Source: Scatomorpha merdigallinarum (GTDB lineage: Bacteria; Bacillota; Clostridia; Oscillospirales; Oscillospiraceae). From it: 8,922 nt of DNA. The notes under the pieces were generated by a model. That model saw only the letters and a program-made list of their open reading frames with translations. It did no database searches and was not told the origin of the DNA. The position numbers were made by a program, and so were the translations under genes. Positions 1 to 6,796 of the stretch are shown piece by piece. The stretch lies in the NCBI GenBank assembly GCA_018710885.1, contig DVJA01000041.1, positions 1-8,922 on the forward strand. Reading direction: 5' to 3'. Each line of letters opens with the position of its first letter. Position 1 is the stretch's first letter.

Positions 1-48
1 AATTTCTCCTTCTAACTCTTGAACGTGCGTATACTTCCTTTTTGTCAT
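1..48 (-). CDS. IS3-family transposase OrfA, N-terminal 16 codons (partial)
   Basis: Only the first 16 residues are visible, MTKRKYTHVQELEGEI, running in frame to the window edge from an ATG at 48-46. Basic N-termini of this kind, leading into a helix-turn-helix, are common in OrfA proteins of IS3-like elements, where OrfA binds the element ends and is joined to OrfB by a programmed frameshift. The neighbouring terminal repeat supports the call. The likely SD is the G-run at 60-54 (GGGGGTG on the minus strand), about six bases before the ATG; it lies in the arm of a strong hairpin (56-89). The frame and length are short, so the identification rests largely on context. Confidence 0.55.
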   Translation of the reverse strand, partial: MTKRKYTHVQELEGEI

Positions 49-55
49 ACGAACA

Positions 56-89
56 CCCCCTGTATAGGTTTATTTTCCTACACAGGGGG
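56..89. other. 13-bp hairpin over the OrfA ribosome-binding site
   Basis: Arms 56-68 and 77-89 pair over 13 positions with one A-C mismatch, leaving an 8-base loop (69-76). On the minus strand the G-run forming the outer part of the stem is also the only good SD for the OrfA start at 48. A transcript that contains the whole hairpin would therefore hide that SD. On the plus strand the same hairpin is followed by CCTTTTG, so it could also act as a weak terminator of plus-strand transcripts. The structure is seen directly; its role is inferred. Confidence 0.7.
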
Positions 90-147
90 CCTTTTGTCTA
101 TTGTCCGTTTTTACTGGTTCAGTTCACAACCCTCCGGGCTTTGTTTT

Positions 148-633
148 TTAGGCATTCAGCGCAGCCACGCCGATGTTTAGGTAAAGCGCGAACAGGCACC
201 AGGCCGCATACGGCACGAGCAAGATGCCAGCCAGGTCGTCAAGTTTGCCGAAGGCCCCGGCCGTCATGACTACCAGCAGCGTGAGGATAGCCAGCCACAG
301 AGCACTCACCCAGTAGAGCCCCAGTCTGAAAAACAGCAGCGGCCAGAGAGCATTCATAACGAGCTGTACGGCGTAAAGCTTCAGCGCCCGCCGGCGCACC
401 TGCACCGGATGCCGTATTAGATAGACCCTCCCGCTCGCCCAACCCATGGCCAGGTACAGCAAAGTCCACACCAGCGGGAACACCCATCCAGGCGGCGTGA
501 GCGGCGGTTTAGCTAACTGCTCAAAGTCTCCCATGCCGCCCGCAAGCAGGGCTCCCAGGCCTCCGAAGAGCAGCGGTATGGCCAGCGCGGCAAGCATGGG
601 CTTCCAACGTGATTTCAAATTATCACCCCGCAT
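148..633 (-). CDS. tspO: TspO/MBR family tryptophan-rich membrane protein
   Basis: The product (161 aa from the outer ATG) is a TspO/peripheral benzodiazepine receptor-like protein. In characterised members it binds porphyrins or other hydrophobic ligands in the membrane and has been tied to tetrapyrrole and stress responses; the exact role here is unknown. Five membrane segments are visible at about residues 12-33, 50-71, 84-102, 105-125 and 134-157. Family motifs are PPLTPPGWVFPLVW (43-56), the N-A-L-W box (94-97) and PYAAW with a following LN (141-145, 152-153). Length is normal. The ATG at 633 has no SD; a TTG at 618 preceded by GGGGTGA (629-623) gives MKSRWKPMLAALAIP, which resembles family N-termini, so TTG may be the true start. 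The stop lies 21 bp from an IS end and no terminator is seen before it. Confidence 0.92.
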   Translation of the reverse strand: MRGDNLKSRWKPMLAALAIPLLFGGLGALLAGGMGDFEQLAKPPLTPPGWVFPLVWTLLYLAMGWASGRVYLIRHPVQVRRRALKLYAVQLVMNALWPLLFFRLGLYWVSALWLAILTLLVVMTAGAFGKLDDLAGILLVPYAAWCLFALYLNIGVAALNA

Positions 634-657
634 TTAAGATACGATAAAGCCCGCTGT

Positions 658-687
658 GATATACATGCCCTCTCCCCTTTTAGGCAA
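658..687 (-). promoter_or_regulatory. Possible tspO promoter
   Basis: On the minus strand TTGCCT (687-682) and TATATC (663-658) are 18 bp apart, each matching four of six consensus bases. The -10 box is about 40 bp before the favoured TTG start. The -35 box begins where the terminator hairpin of the upstream glycosyltransferase gene ends, which fits an independent transcription unit. The match is modest, so this is tentative. Confidence 0.3.
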
Positions 688-714
688 AAGAGCCGCCCGG
701 CTGGGCGGCTCTTT
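687..714 (-). terminator. Rho-independent terminator after the glycosyltransferase gene
   Basis: A perfect 12-bp stem pairs 687-698 with 703-714 around a 4-base loop (699-702). Read on the minus strand it is GC-rich at its tip and ends in CTCTTT followed by TGCCT, a short U-tract, 20 bp after the glycosyltransferase stop codon. The stem is flanked by A and T runs on both sides, so it could also work on plus-strand transcripts. It separates the glycosyltransferase and tspO into different units, apart from readthrough. Confidence 0.85.
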
Positions 715-733
715 CAGACGCTTTATCGTATTA

Positions 734-1999
734 TCAGGCCGTGCGGCGGGCGCCTTCGCGTATCTCCGCGAGGTTTGCCGCGCGCGTGTGCTCTATTGGC
801 TTCCAGGTGACGCTCCTGGAGCAAATACCTGCAACAGTGCAGGGAACATACGTGAGCATGAACAGCGGGAAGGTGAACATAAAGGCTATCTTCTTCCAGG
901 TTGGAGCATAGATACGCTTCCACTCGGACACAGTCGTTATCGCTCCTATGGCGAACACCGTGAGATACATGCTGTTCAATATACCCAGAGCCGAGCCGAT
1001 TACCACGGCGGCGTCCTGCCTTGTGACTATGCTTACAACAAATCCGGCAAGGTTTGCAACAATACCTATAATGGACACGACAGCCGCCGGCAATATGTTC
1101 ATGCACATATCATACGCGGCGTAGCTTCCGCGAAATACCTGCTTTACCATAGTGACGCCGTATTTCTCAAAAACCTGCGCGTAGCCGCGGGCCCAGCGCT
1201 TGCGCTGCCTGTAGGACTGCGAGAATTTGGTGGGCTGCTCGTCGTAGAGCACCGCATCGGCGCAGTAGCCTATCCTGCGCCCGTTCACGATATTGTCTAT
1301 GGTAAACTCTATATCCTCGGTCAGCAGGAAGAAGTTCCAGCCGCCGCACTCGTCGAGCACTTTCTGGGAAAAGAGGAAGCCCGTGCCGGAGACAGCGCAG
1401 CTTGTCCCAAGGTGCATACGCGGACGGTTGAGCCAGGCGCTCTCGCGCATAAACCAGAGTGCATAGCCGCTGCTTATCCAGTTGTCGCCGAAATTCTTGC
1501 TGTTGCGATAGCTGGTGATGACCTCATAGCCGTCGGAAAACGTGCGGTTCATCTGCTCTATGTAATCAGTCTCCAGCACGTTGTCCGCGTCGAAAACCAT
1601 GTATGCATCGAAAGGCTTGTCCGGATACATGGCCTCAATGCGTCCGAGCAGATAGTTGAGCGCGTAGCCCTTGCCAACCTCGTCGAGATTGAAGCGCTCC
1701 ACCACAACGGCGCCGTGCTCGCGGGCTATGCGCGCCGTGTCATCCGTGCAGTTGTCTGCCACCACGAAGGTGGTAACCAACTCGCCGGGATAGGTCTGGC
1801 GGTTTATGGAGTCTATAAGGTTCCCAATGACCGCTTGCTCATTTCTCGCAGAAATTAGCACGGCGAAGCGGTGCAGCTTCGCCTCTTTGTGCGGCTTCGG
1901 CTTAATTATAAACGGTATAATGATATATACAGCCTGATAGGCATAGCAAATGAAGAACATGACCGCAAGTACGTAGTTTATAACGCGTATCGTATCCAT
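734..1999 (-). CDS. Membrane-bound processive-type family 2 glycosyltransferase
   Basis: This 421-aa protein has the order of a cellulose-synthase/N-acetylglucosaminyltransferase-like GT2 enzyme, which moves sugar from a nucleotide donor to a growing polysaccharide or glycolipid at the inner face of the membrane. One membrane helix (about 6-32) comes first. The GT-A domain follows, with VLISARNEQ (47-55), VVADNCTDD (79-87), the metal-binding DADN (137-140), the catalytic TED (227-229) and the QRKRW form of the QxxRW motif (265-269). Three more hydrophobic segments lie near 300-325, 333-356 and 371-392. QxxRW is typical of processive enzymes, but donor and product cannot be read from sequence. 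The ATG is well supported by AAAGGAGGAT (2014-2005), five bases upstream. It is transcribed divergently from carA, with its own predicted promoter, and ends at a strong terminator. It may be a surface-polysaccharide synthase; no partner genes are adjacent. Confidence 0.88.
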   Translation of the reverse strand: MDTIRVINYVLAVMFFICYAYQAVYIIIPFIIKPKPHKEAKLHRFAVLISARNEQAVIGNLIDSINRQTYPGELVTTFVVADNCTDDTARIAREHGAVVVERFNLDEVGKGYALNYLLGRIEAMYPDKPFDAYMVFDADNVLETDYIEQMNRTFSDGYEVITSYRNSKNFGDNWISSGYALWFMRESAWLNRPRMHLGTSCAVSGTGFLFSQKVLDECGGWNFFLLTEDIEFTIDNIVNGRRIGYCADAVLYDEQPTKFSQSYRQRKRWARGYAQVFEKYGVTMVKQVFRGSYAAYDMCMNILPAAVVSIIGIVANLAGFVVSIVTRQDAAVVIGSALGILNSMYLTVFAIGAITTVSEWKRIYAPTWKKIAFMFTFPLFMLTYVPCTVAGICSRSVTWKPIEHTRAANLAEIREGARRTA

Positions 2000-2041
2000 G
2001 TGCCATCCTCCTTTGGTCGTATTACAAGGATATTTTAGCGT

Positions 2042-2092
2042 CGAAGTTTTAAATTCTCTGCCAACTGTGCTTTAAACTTCGTTTAATTTTTT
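2042..2092 (+). terminator. Hairpin with T-run in the glycosyltransferase leader
   Basis: CGAAGTTTTAAA (2042-2053) pairs with TTTAAACTTCG (2071-2081) with a one-base bulge, and is followed on the plus strand by TTTAATTTTTT. It has the shape of a plus-strand rho-independent terminator, although no plus-strand gene lies upstream; it could stop antisense transcripts of the glycosyltransferase gene from reaching carA. On the minus strand it lies in the predicted 5' leader of the glycosyltransferase mRNA without a U-run, so there it would be only a leader stem-loop. Confidence 0.45.
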
Positions 2093-2130
2093 CTGTCCGG
2101 AAGTATAAAAAGCCGCCAACTGTATTAATA

Positions 2131-2140
2131 GTGTTAACAC
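2131..2140. promoter_or_regulatory. Palindromic operator candidate at the glycosyltransferase start point
   Basis: GTGTTAACAC is a perfect 10-bp palindrome lying directly on the predicted transcription start (near 2138) of the minus-strand promoter. A repressor bound there would block initiation. No regulator gene is in the window, and the protein that might bind is not known. Confidence 0.4.
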
Positions 2141-2144
2141 AGAT

Positions 2145-2173
2145 AACATACCACATACAGCTACGCTTGTCAA
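2145..2173 (-). promoter_or_regulatory. Predicted glycosyltransferase promoter
   Basis: On the minus strand there is a perfect TTGACA (2173-2168), a 17-bp spacer, and TATGTT (2150-2145, four of six consensus bases). The predicted start point is near 2138, giving a leader of roughly 138 nt before the ATG at 1999. The spacing and the perfect -35 box make this a good candidate for a housekeeping sigma factor. Confidence 0.6.
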
Positions 2174-2277
2174 TAACCCGACGTTCTTCGCGTTTGTTGG
2201 ATATCACTAGGAAATATATTCATTTTTCGCTCTAATTGACGTATACGCAAAAGTGTATTCCCCTCCCCTTTCAAGCC

Positions 2278-2306
2278 TTGACTTGTGCCGCATTTCGGCG
2301 TATATT
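2278..2306 (+). promoter_or_regulatory. Predicted carAB promoter
   Basis: TTGACT (2278-2283) and TATATT (2301-2306) each match five of six consensus bases and are separated by the ideal 17 bp. The predicted start is near 2313, leaving a leader of about 90 nt before the carA ATG. The leader holds no obvious anti-terminator/terminator pair or PyrR loop, so control is more likely at initiation. Confidence 0.7.
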
Positions 2307-2317
2307 ACATATATGTA
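2306..2317. promoter_or_regulatory. Palindromic operator candidate at the carAB start point
   Basis: TACATATATGTA is a perfect 12-bp palindrome that begins at the last base of the -10 box and covers the predicted start point (near 2313). Its position suits a repressor site. It is AT-rich and could be chance, and the binding protein is not known. Confidence 0.35.
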
Positions 2318-2402
2318 CCTATGTGTCAGGGTTTCTTCTTTCAAATAATTATTCGTTTATACTGTATTTTACCTCACGTGTGGCAGAAAGGGGCTGATTG
2401 AT

Positions 2403-3482
2403 ATGCCGAAGGTCTGGCTGCTTCTCGCCGACGGCACCGTCTTTGAGGGCGAGGGTTTTGGCGCGCTCGGTGAGCGCATAGGCGAGCTGGTCTTCACGAC
2501 CGGTATGACCGGCACAGCCGAGAGTCTCACCGACCCCAGCTATGCCGGGCAGATGATATGCTTTACGTTTCCCCAGCTCGGCAACTACGGCATAGCTATG
2601 GACGACTGCGAGAGCGGAAAAGTTCACGCCGGAGCCGTAGTTGTGCGGGAATATTGCGACAAGCCTTCCAACTTCCGATGTGAAAAGACCGTCAGCAGGC
2701 TGCTTGAGGAAAACGGCGTGGTCGGAATTAGCGGCGTGGACACGCGCGAAATAACGCAGGTAATACGCGAACACGGCGTCATGAACGCCGCCGTCACCGA
2801 CGCCCCTCCCACTCCGGAGCTTTTGCAGCGCGTGCGCGCCTACGCAGTCACGGGCGTGGTGGACGGAGTGAGCGTCAAATCCCCCCTGCAGCTTACCGCT
2901 CCGGGGTGTAAATACTCCGTAGCGCTCATGGATTACGGCTACAAGAAGTCCATCGCCGACTGCCTCATAAAGCGCGGCTGCGCCGTCACGGTGTACCCGC
3001 ACGATACGAGCGCGGAAACGGTGCTCAGTGCAGGCCACGACGGAGTCATGCTCTCCAACGGGCCCGGCGACCCGGCCGAAAACGTATATGAGATAGCGCA
3101 GATCAAAGCCATGATGGGCAGGATACCGATTTTCGGCATCTGTCTCGGGCATCAGATGATGGCGCTAGCTCAGGGTGCGAAAACGGCCAAGATGAAGTTC
3201 GGCCACCGCGGCGCCAATCAGCCGGCCAAGGACCTCAGAACCGGCCGGGTCTATGTCACGAGCCAGAACCACGGTTTTGCCGTCGAGCCCGCCTCGCTCG
3301 CGGGCACGCCCGGCACGCTGCGCTTTGTGAACGTCAACGACGGGAGCGTCGAGGGCGTGGATTATCCCGCCCTGAATGCCTTCTCGGTACAGTTCCACCC
3401 CGAGGCACACGGCGGCCCGCGCGACAGCGAAGGGCTTTTTGACAGGTTTGTTGCTATGCTCGGAGGTGAATACAATGCCTAA
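2403..3482 (+). CDS. carA: Carbamoyl-phosphate synthase small (glutaminase) subunit
   Basis: CarA (359 aa) hydrolyses glutamine and passes the ammonia through a tunnel to CarB, which makes carbamoyl phosphate for arginine and pyrimidine synthesis in the cytoplasm. The N-terminal CarA-specific domain (about 1-160) shows FTTGMTG (31-37) and PSYAGQ (45-50), and GVDTREI (111-117) lies near its end. The class I glutamine amidotransferase domain (about 171-355) has the SNGPGDP oxyanion segment (218-224), the nucleophile C247 in GICLGHQ (245-251), and H332 and E334 in FHPEA. All triad residues are present and the length is normal. The ATG at 2403 follows AAAGGGG (2387-2393) by nine bases. It is the first gene of a carAB operon; its stop codon lies inside the start of carB, and the carB SD lies within its last codons, so translation is probably coupled. 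Confidence 0.97.
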   Translation: MPKVWLLLADGTVFEGEGFGALGERIGELVFTTGMTGTAESLTDPSYAGQMICFTFPQLGNYGIAMDDCESGKVHAGAVVVREYCDKPSNFRCEKTVSRLLEENGVVGISGVDTREITQVIREHGVMNAAVTDAPPTPELLQRVRAYAVTGVVDGVSVKSPLQLTAPGCKYSVALMDYGYKKSIADCLIKRGCAVTVYPHDTSAETVLSAGHDGVMLSNGPGDPAENVYEIAQIKAMMGRIPIFGICLGHQMMALAQGAKTAKMKFGHRGANQPAKDLRTGRVYVTSQNHGFAVEPASLAGTPGTLRFVNVNDGSVEGVDYPALNAFSVQFHPEAHGGPRDSEGLFDRFVAMLGGEYNA

Positions 3483-6400
3483 GGACAACAGCATAAAGAA
3501 AGTGCTTGTGATAGGCTCCGGCCCCATTGTCATAGGCCAGGCCGCAGAGTTCGACTACGCGGGCACCCAGGCCTGCCGCGCGCTCATGGCTGAAGGCGTG
3601 GAAACGGTGCTCGTAAACTCCAACCCCGCGACCATTATGACCGATCCCGACATGGCCACAGCTGTGTACATCGAGCCGCTGACCGCGCGCACGGTGGAGC
3701 GCATAATCGAAAAGGAGCAGCCGGACAGCCTGCTCGCCGGGCTCGGCGGCCAGACCGGGCTCAACCTCGCAATGGAGCTCTATAAGAGCGGTTTCTTGCA
3801 GAGCCACAATGTGCGTCTTATAGGCACAAACATAGACGCCATACTCAAGAGCGAGGACCGGCAGCTCTTCAAGGACGCAATGAAGTCCATCGACCAGCCG
3901 ACTATCCCCTCCCGCACGGCTAATTCTCTCGCCCAGGCCATGAACGCCGCGCGCGCCGTGGGTTATCCCGTGATAATCCGTCCCGCCTTCACCCTCGGCG
4001 GCAGCGGCGGCGGCGTGGCGCACTCTGAAAAGGAGATGGAGATAGTCGCACAGCGCGGCCTGGACGCCTCGCCCATACACCAGATCCTCGTCGAGCGCTA
4101 CATCTTCGGCTGGAAGGAGATAGAGTTTGAGGTCATGCGCGACCGCGCCGGTACCGCCATAACGATATGCTCCATGGAAAACTTCGACCCCGTCGGCGTA
4201 CACACCGGCGACAGCATTGTCGTCGCCCCCGCGCTCACGCTTGCGGACAAGGAGTACCAGATGCTGCGCTCGGCCGCGCTGAGGATAATCGGAGAACTGG
4301 GCATAGAGGGCGGCTGCAACTGCCAGTTTGCGCTCAACCCCGAGAGCTTCGAGTACGCCGTTATCGAGGTAAACCCCCGCGTCTCGCGCTCCTCGGCCCT
4401 CGCCAGCAAGGCCACCGGCTACCCGATAGCCAAAGTCAGCGCCAAGATAGCTCTCGGCTACACGCTGGACGAGATCAAAAACGAGGTCACGGGCGAGACC
4501 TACGCCTGCTTTGAACCGGCGCTAGACTATGTGGTCTGCAAATTGCCCCGCTGGCCCTTCGACAAGTTCTACGGCGCGGACAACTCCCTGGGCCCCCAGA
4601 TGAAGGCCACCGGAGAAGTCATGAGCATAGCCCCCACCTTTGAAGCAGCGCTCATGAAAGCCATACGCGGCGCCGGGATAAAGGAAGAGAGCCTCAACCG
4701 CCGTGTCCCCGCGAAGAAACCGCTGCAAGTACGCCTGCGCGAGATAGACGACATGCGCGTCTTTACCCTGTTTGAAGCGCTCAAGTCCGGCTATGGCATA
4801 GATGAGCTCCATGAGCTCACGAAGGTTGACGAGTTCTTCCTCACGAAACTCAACAACATGGTGCAGCTCGAGGCGGGCCTGGCGCGCGGCCTCACGCCCG
4901 AGAACGTGAAACTGGCCCGCGAATATGGCTACACCGAGTCGCTCATAGCCAAACTCTCCGGCCAGACGCCGCCCGCAGCGCCGCCGCTCAGCTACAAGAT
5001 GGTCGATACCTGCGCGGCAGAGTTTGAGGCCAAAACGCCCTACTTTTACTCCGTCCCCGGCGGGCAGAAGTGCGACGCGCGCGAAAAGCGCGGAGATAAG
5101 CCAACCGTCGTCGTGCTCGGTTCAGGCCCAATACGCATAGGCCAGGGCATAGAGTTCGACTACTCCTCCGTCCACTGCGTCAGCACCCTGCGTGCGATGG
5201 GTTACGACGTGGTCATCATAAACAACAACCCCGAGACTGTCTCCACGGACTACGACACCGCCTCGCGCCTATACTTCGAACCTCTCTGCCCCGAGGACGT
5301 CATGGGCGTCATCGCTGTGGAGCAGCCCGTGGGCGTCGTCGTGGCCTTCGGCGGCCAGACGGCCATCTCGCTGGCGCAGTATCTGGTGGACCACGGTGTG
5401 AAAATCCTCGGCACCAGCGCCGAGGGCATCGATCTGGCCGAGGACAGAGAGAAGTTCGACGCCCTGCTCGAGAGTTTGCAGATAAAACGCCCGCGCGGCG
5501 CGGCAGTACACTCGCTCGACGAGGCCATAGCCACCGCGGACGACCTGGGCTACCCCGTGCTGCTCAGGCCCAGCTATGTCATAGGCGGCCAGAACATGGT
5601 CATCGCCCACGACGAGGCCGAGGTGCGGCACTATATGGACGTCATCATCACCGCCGGCAATGGCGCAAACGTGCTCATAGACCAGTACCTGCCCGGCACG
5701 GAGCTGGAGTGTGACGTCATCTCCGACGGAGAGCGCGTGCTCATCCCCGGCATCATGGAGCACATAGAGCGCGCCGGCATACACTCCGGCGACTCGATTG
5801 CCGTCTGCCCGCCGTATAATCTCTCCGAGGCCATGACCAAGCGCGTGCTCGAGTGCTCGCGCGCCCTGGCCCTCGCGCTGGGCACCGAGGGGCTGGTGAA
5901 CATACAGTACCTGGTGTTCAAGGACGAACTCTACGTCATAGAGGTAAACCCCCGCGCGAGCCGCACCGTACCGTATCTGAGCAAGATCAGCGCCCTGCAC
6001 ATGGCCGACGTGGCAACGCGCGTCATGATGGGTGAGACGCTTGAGAGCATGGGCTACCCCGACGGGCTGGCCAAGGCCCCGGACTATGTGGGTATCAAGG
6101 TGCCCGTGTTCAGCTTCGAAAAAGTGCCCAACGCCAACAGCATCCTCGGCCCCGAGATGAAGAGTACCGGCGAGGTGTTGGGCATAGGCCGCACGTTTGA
6201 AGAGGCGCTCTATAAGGGCCTCACCGCGGCCGGGTTCAAGTTCGTCTCGGCCAACGGGGAAAAACGCCTCGGCGTGCTCCTAAGCGTGGAAAACCGCCAA
6301 CTCGGCGAGATAGGCGAGCTTGTGCGCCGCCTCGACGCCGACGGCAGGCACATATACGCCACGCCCGACACGGCCGCCGCCGTCAAGGCCATGGGCCATT

Positions 6401-6666
6401 ACGCCTTCGACATTGGCTCCGTCACCGCCGCTACGGACATCGGCGGGCTGCTCGAGAGGGCCGGCATCGGGCTTGTAATCTACACCGGAGCGCTGCACGA
6501 CGACACGATGGGCGACTACACCGAGCTTCACTATCAGGCCGTCAAGCGCGGCATACCCACGCTCACCAGCATAGATACCGCTCTGGCAGCCGTCGGCCTG
6601 CTGGACGAGGGCTGGACCGAGGACTCGACCGAGCTCGTAGACGTCTCAGCTATCGGCCTCAATTAA
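3475..6666 (+). CDS. carB: Carbamoyl-phosphate synthase large subunit
   Basis: CarB (1063 aa) uses two ATP, bicarbonate and ammonia from CarA to make carbamoyl phosphate. The two homologous synthetase halves are plain: LVIGSGPIVIGQAAEFDYAG (11-30) is echoed by VLGSGPIRIGQGIEFDYSS (547-565), and VIEVNPRVSR (296-305) by VIEVNPRASR (821-830). The first ATP-grasp half (about 1-400) makes carboxy-phosphate and then carbamate, the oligomerisation domain covers about 401-540, and the second half (541-930) phosphorylates carbamate. The C-terminal MGS-like domain (about 931-1063) is the allosteric region in studied enzymes. Length is typical and no motif is broken. The start is the ATG at 3475, with GGAGGTGA (3462-3469) five bases upstream, overlapping the carA end by 8 bp. 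An in-frame upstream ATG at 3376 lies inside carA and would add a meaningless extension. ATA is the commonest Ile codon in the parts counted. Confidence 0.98.
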   Translation: MPKDNSIKKVLVIGSGPIVIGQAAEFDYAGTQACRALMAEGVETVLVNSNPATIMTDPDMATAVYIEPLTARTVERIIEKEQPDSLLAGLGGQTGLNLAMELYKSGFLQSHNVRLIGTNIDAILKSEDRQLFKDAMKSIDQPTIPSRTANSLAQAMNAARAVGYPVIIRPAFTLGGSGGGVAHSEKEMEIVAQRGLDASPIHQILVERYIFGWKEIEFEVMRDRAGTAITICSMENFDPVGVHTGDSIVVAPALTLADKEYQMLRSAALRIIGELGIEGGCNCQFALNPESFEYAVIEVNPRVSRSSALASKATGYPIAKVSAKIALGYTLDEIKNEVTGETYACFEPALDYVVCKLPRWPFDKFYGADNSLGPQMKATGEVMSIAPTFEAALMKAIRGAGIKEESLNRRVPAKKPLQVRLREIDDMRVFTLFEALKSGYGIDELHELTKVDEFFLTKLNNMVQLEAGLARGLTPENVKLAREYGYTESLIAKLSGQTPPAAPPLSYKMVDTCAAEFEAKTPYFYSVPGGQKCDAREKRGDKPTVVVLGSGPIRIGQGIEFDYSSVHCVSTLRAMGYDVVIINNNPETVSTDYDTASRLYFEPLCPEDVMGVIAVEQPVGVVVAFGGQTAISLAQYLVDHGVKILGTSAEGIDLAEDREKFDALLESLQIKRPRGAAVHSLDEAIATADDLGYPVLLRPSYVIGGQNMVIAHDEAEVRHYMDVIITAGNGANVLIDQYLPGTELECDVISDGERVLIPGIMEHIERAGIHSGDSIAVCPPYNLSEAMTKRVLECSRALALALGTEGLVNIQYLVFKDELYVIEVNPRASRTVPYLSKISALHMADVATRVMMGETLESMGYPDGLAKAPDYVGIKVPVFSFEKVPNANSILGPEMKSTGEVLGIGRTFEEALYKGLTAAGFKFVSANGEKRLGVLLSVENRQLGEIGELVRRLDADGRHIYATPDTAAAVKAMGHYAFDIGSVTAATDIGGLLERAGIGLVIYTGALHDDTMGDYTELHYQAVKRGIPTLTSIDTALAAVGLLDEGWTEDSTELVDVSAIGLN

Positions 6667-6679
6667 TGCGGAACATTGC

Positions 6680-6711
6680 TGCGCCGCCTTCCGTCATAGG
6701 AAAGCGGCGCA
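6680..6711 (+). terminator. Hairpin after carB, likely terminator
   Basis: A 13-position stem (6680-6692 with 6699-6711, one C-A mismatch, 6-base loop) lies 13 bp after the carB stop codon. It is very GC-rich in its lower part, but the following bases, CATGATTATTTCC, form only a scattered T-run. It probably ends or attenuates carAB transcription; strength is uncertain. Confidence 0.6.
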
Positions 6712-6796
6712 CATGATTATTTCCCCATATTTTTCTGAAAGTCAACTTAATTTTCCGTCAGAAATAACACATTTTCGGCATTCGACCCGTTTTTTG

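Larger units (their letters stand above)
1..126 (-). mobile_element. IS3-family insertion sequence, orfA-side end (cut by window edge)
   Basis: This is the left-hand (orfA-side) end of an insertion sequence whose body continues beyond position 1. Read on the minus strand from 126 it begins TGAACTG, then CCAG, then ACGGACA, followed by a hairpin and the start of OrfA at 48. The terminal segment (about 126 to 92) matches in inverted orientation the IS end at 8686-8720: by hand alignment 22 of the first 28 positions agree, including TGAACTG, CCAG and ACGGACA. Ends starting with TG are usual for IS3-family elements. The boundary lies only 21 bp from the TspO stop codon. A target-site duplication cannot be tested because the other end of this copy is outside the window. 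The element assignment is fairly secure; the exact boundary is inferred from the match between the two ends. Confidence 0.75.
639..731. repeat. 12-bp inverted repeat enclosing the terminator
   Basis: ATACGATAAAGC at 639-650 is repeated as its exact reverse complement, GCTTTATCGTAT, at 720-731. The 69 bases between the arms contain the terminator hairpin (687-714). One arm starts three bases after the glycosyltransferase stop codon and the other lies just before the outer tspO ATG. A full transcript through the gap could fold into a nested stem. Whether this is functional or a remnant of a small mobile or repeat unit is unknown. Confidence 0.6.
2000..2402. other. Divergent intergenic region between the glycosyltransferase gene and carA
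   Basis: This AT-rich gap of 403 bp holds no convincing gene on either strand. It contains a predicted promoter for each divergent gene (2145-2173 minus, 2278-2306 plus), a palindrome on each predicted start point (2131-2140 and 2306-2317), a hairpin with a plus-strand T-run (2042-2092), a pair of short direct repeats (2058-2068 and 2113-2123), and two sequences resembling ArgR boxes (2209-2222 and 2342-2355). No PyrR-binding loop or known riboswitch core was recognised. Confidence 0.7.

Noticed and set aside
656..1858. A 400-codon plus-strand open frame opposite the glycosyltransferase gene
   Set aside because: It is antisense to a gene with full GT2 motifs, has no family-like features, and long antisense frames are expected in GC-rich DNA.
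2313..2402. PyrR attenuator or riboswitch in the carA leader
   Set aside because: No PyrR-loop consensus, no anti-terminator/terminator pair and no recognisable riboswitch core was found in this 90-nt leader.
2349..3152. A 267-codon minus-strand frame opposite carA
   Set aside because: It lies opposite a clear carA with all catalytic residues; the translation shows no recognisable domain and no SD was seen.
3376..3474. Longer carB start at an upstream in-frame ATG
   Set aside because: It lies inside carA, and the ATG at 3475 has a strong SD and gives the normal family N-terminus.
4366..5956. A 16-bp identical repeat within carB (4366-4381 and 5941-5956)
   Set aside because: It encodes the conserved E-V-N-P-R motif in each of the duplicated synthetase halves, so it is explained by the known internal duplication of CarB.
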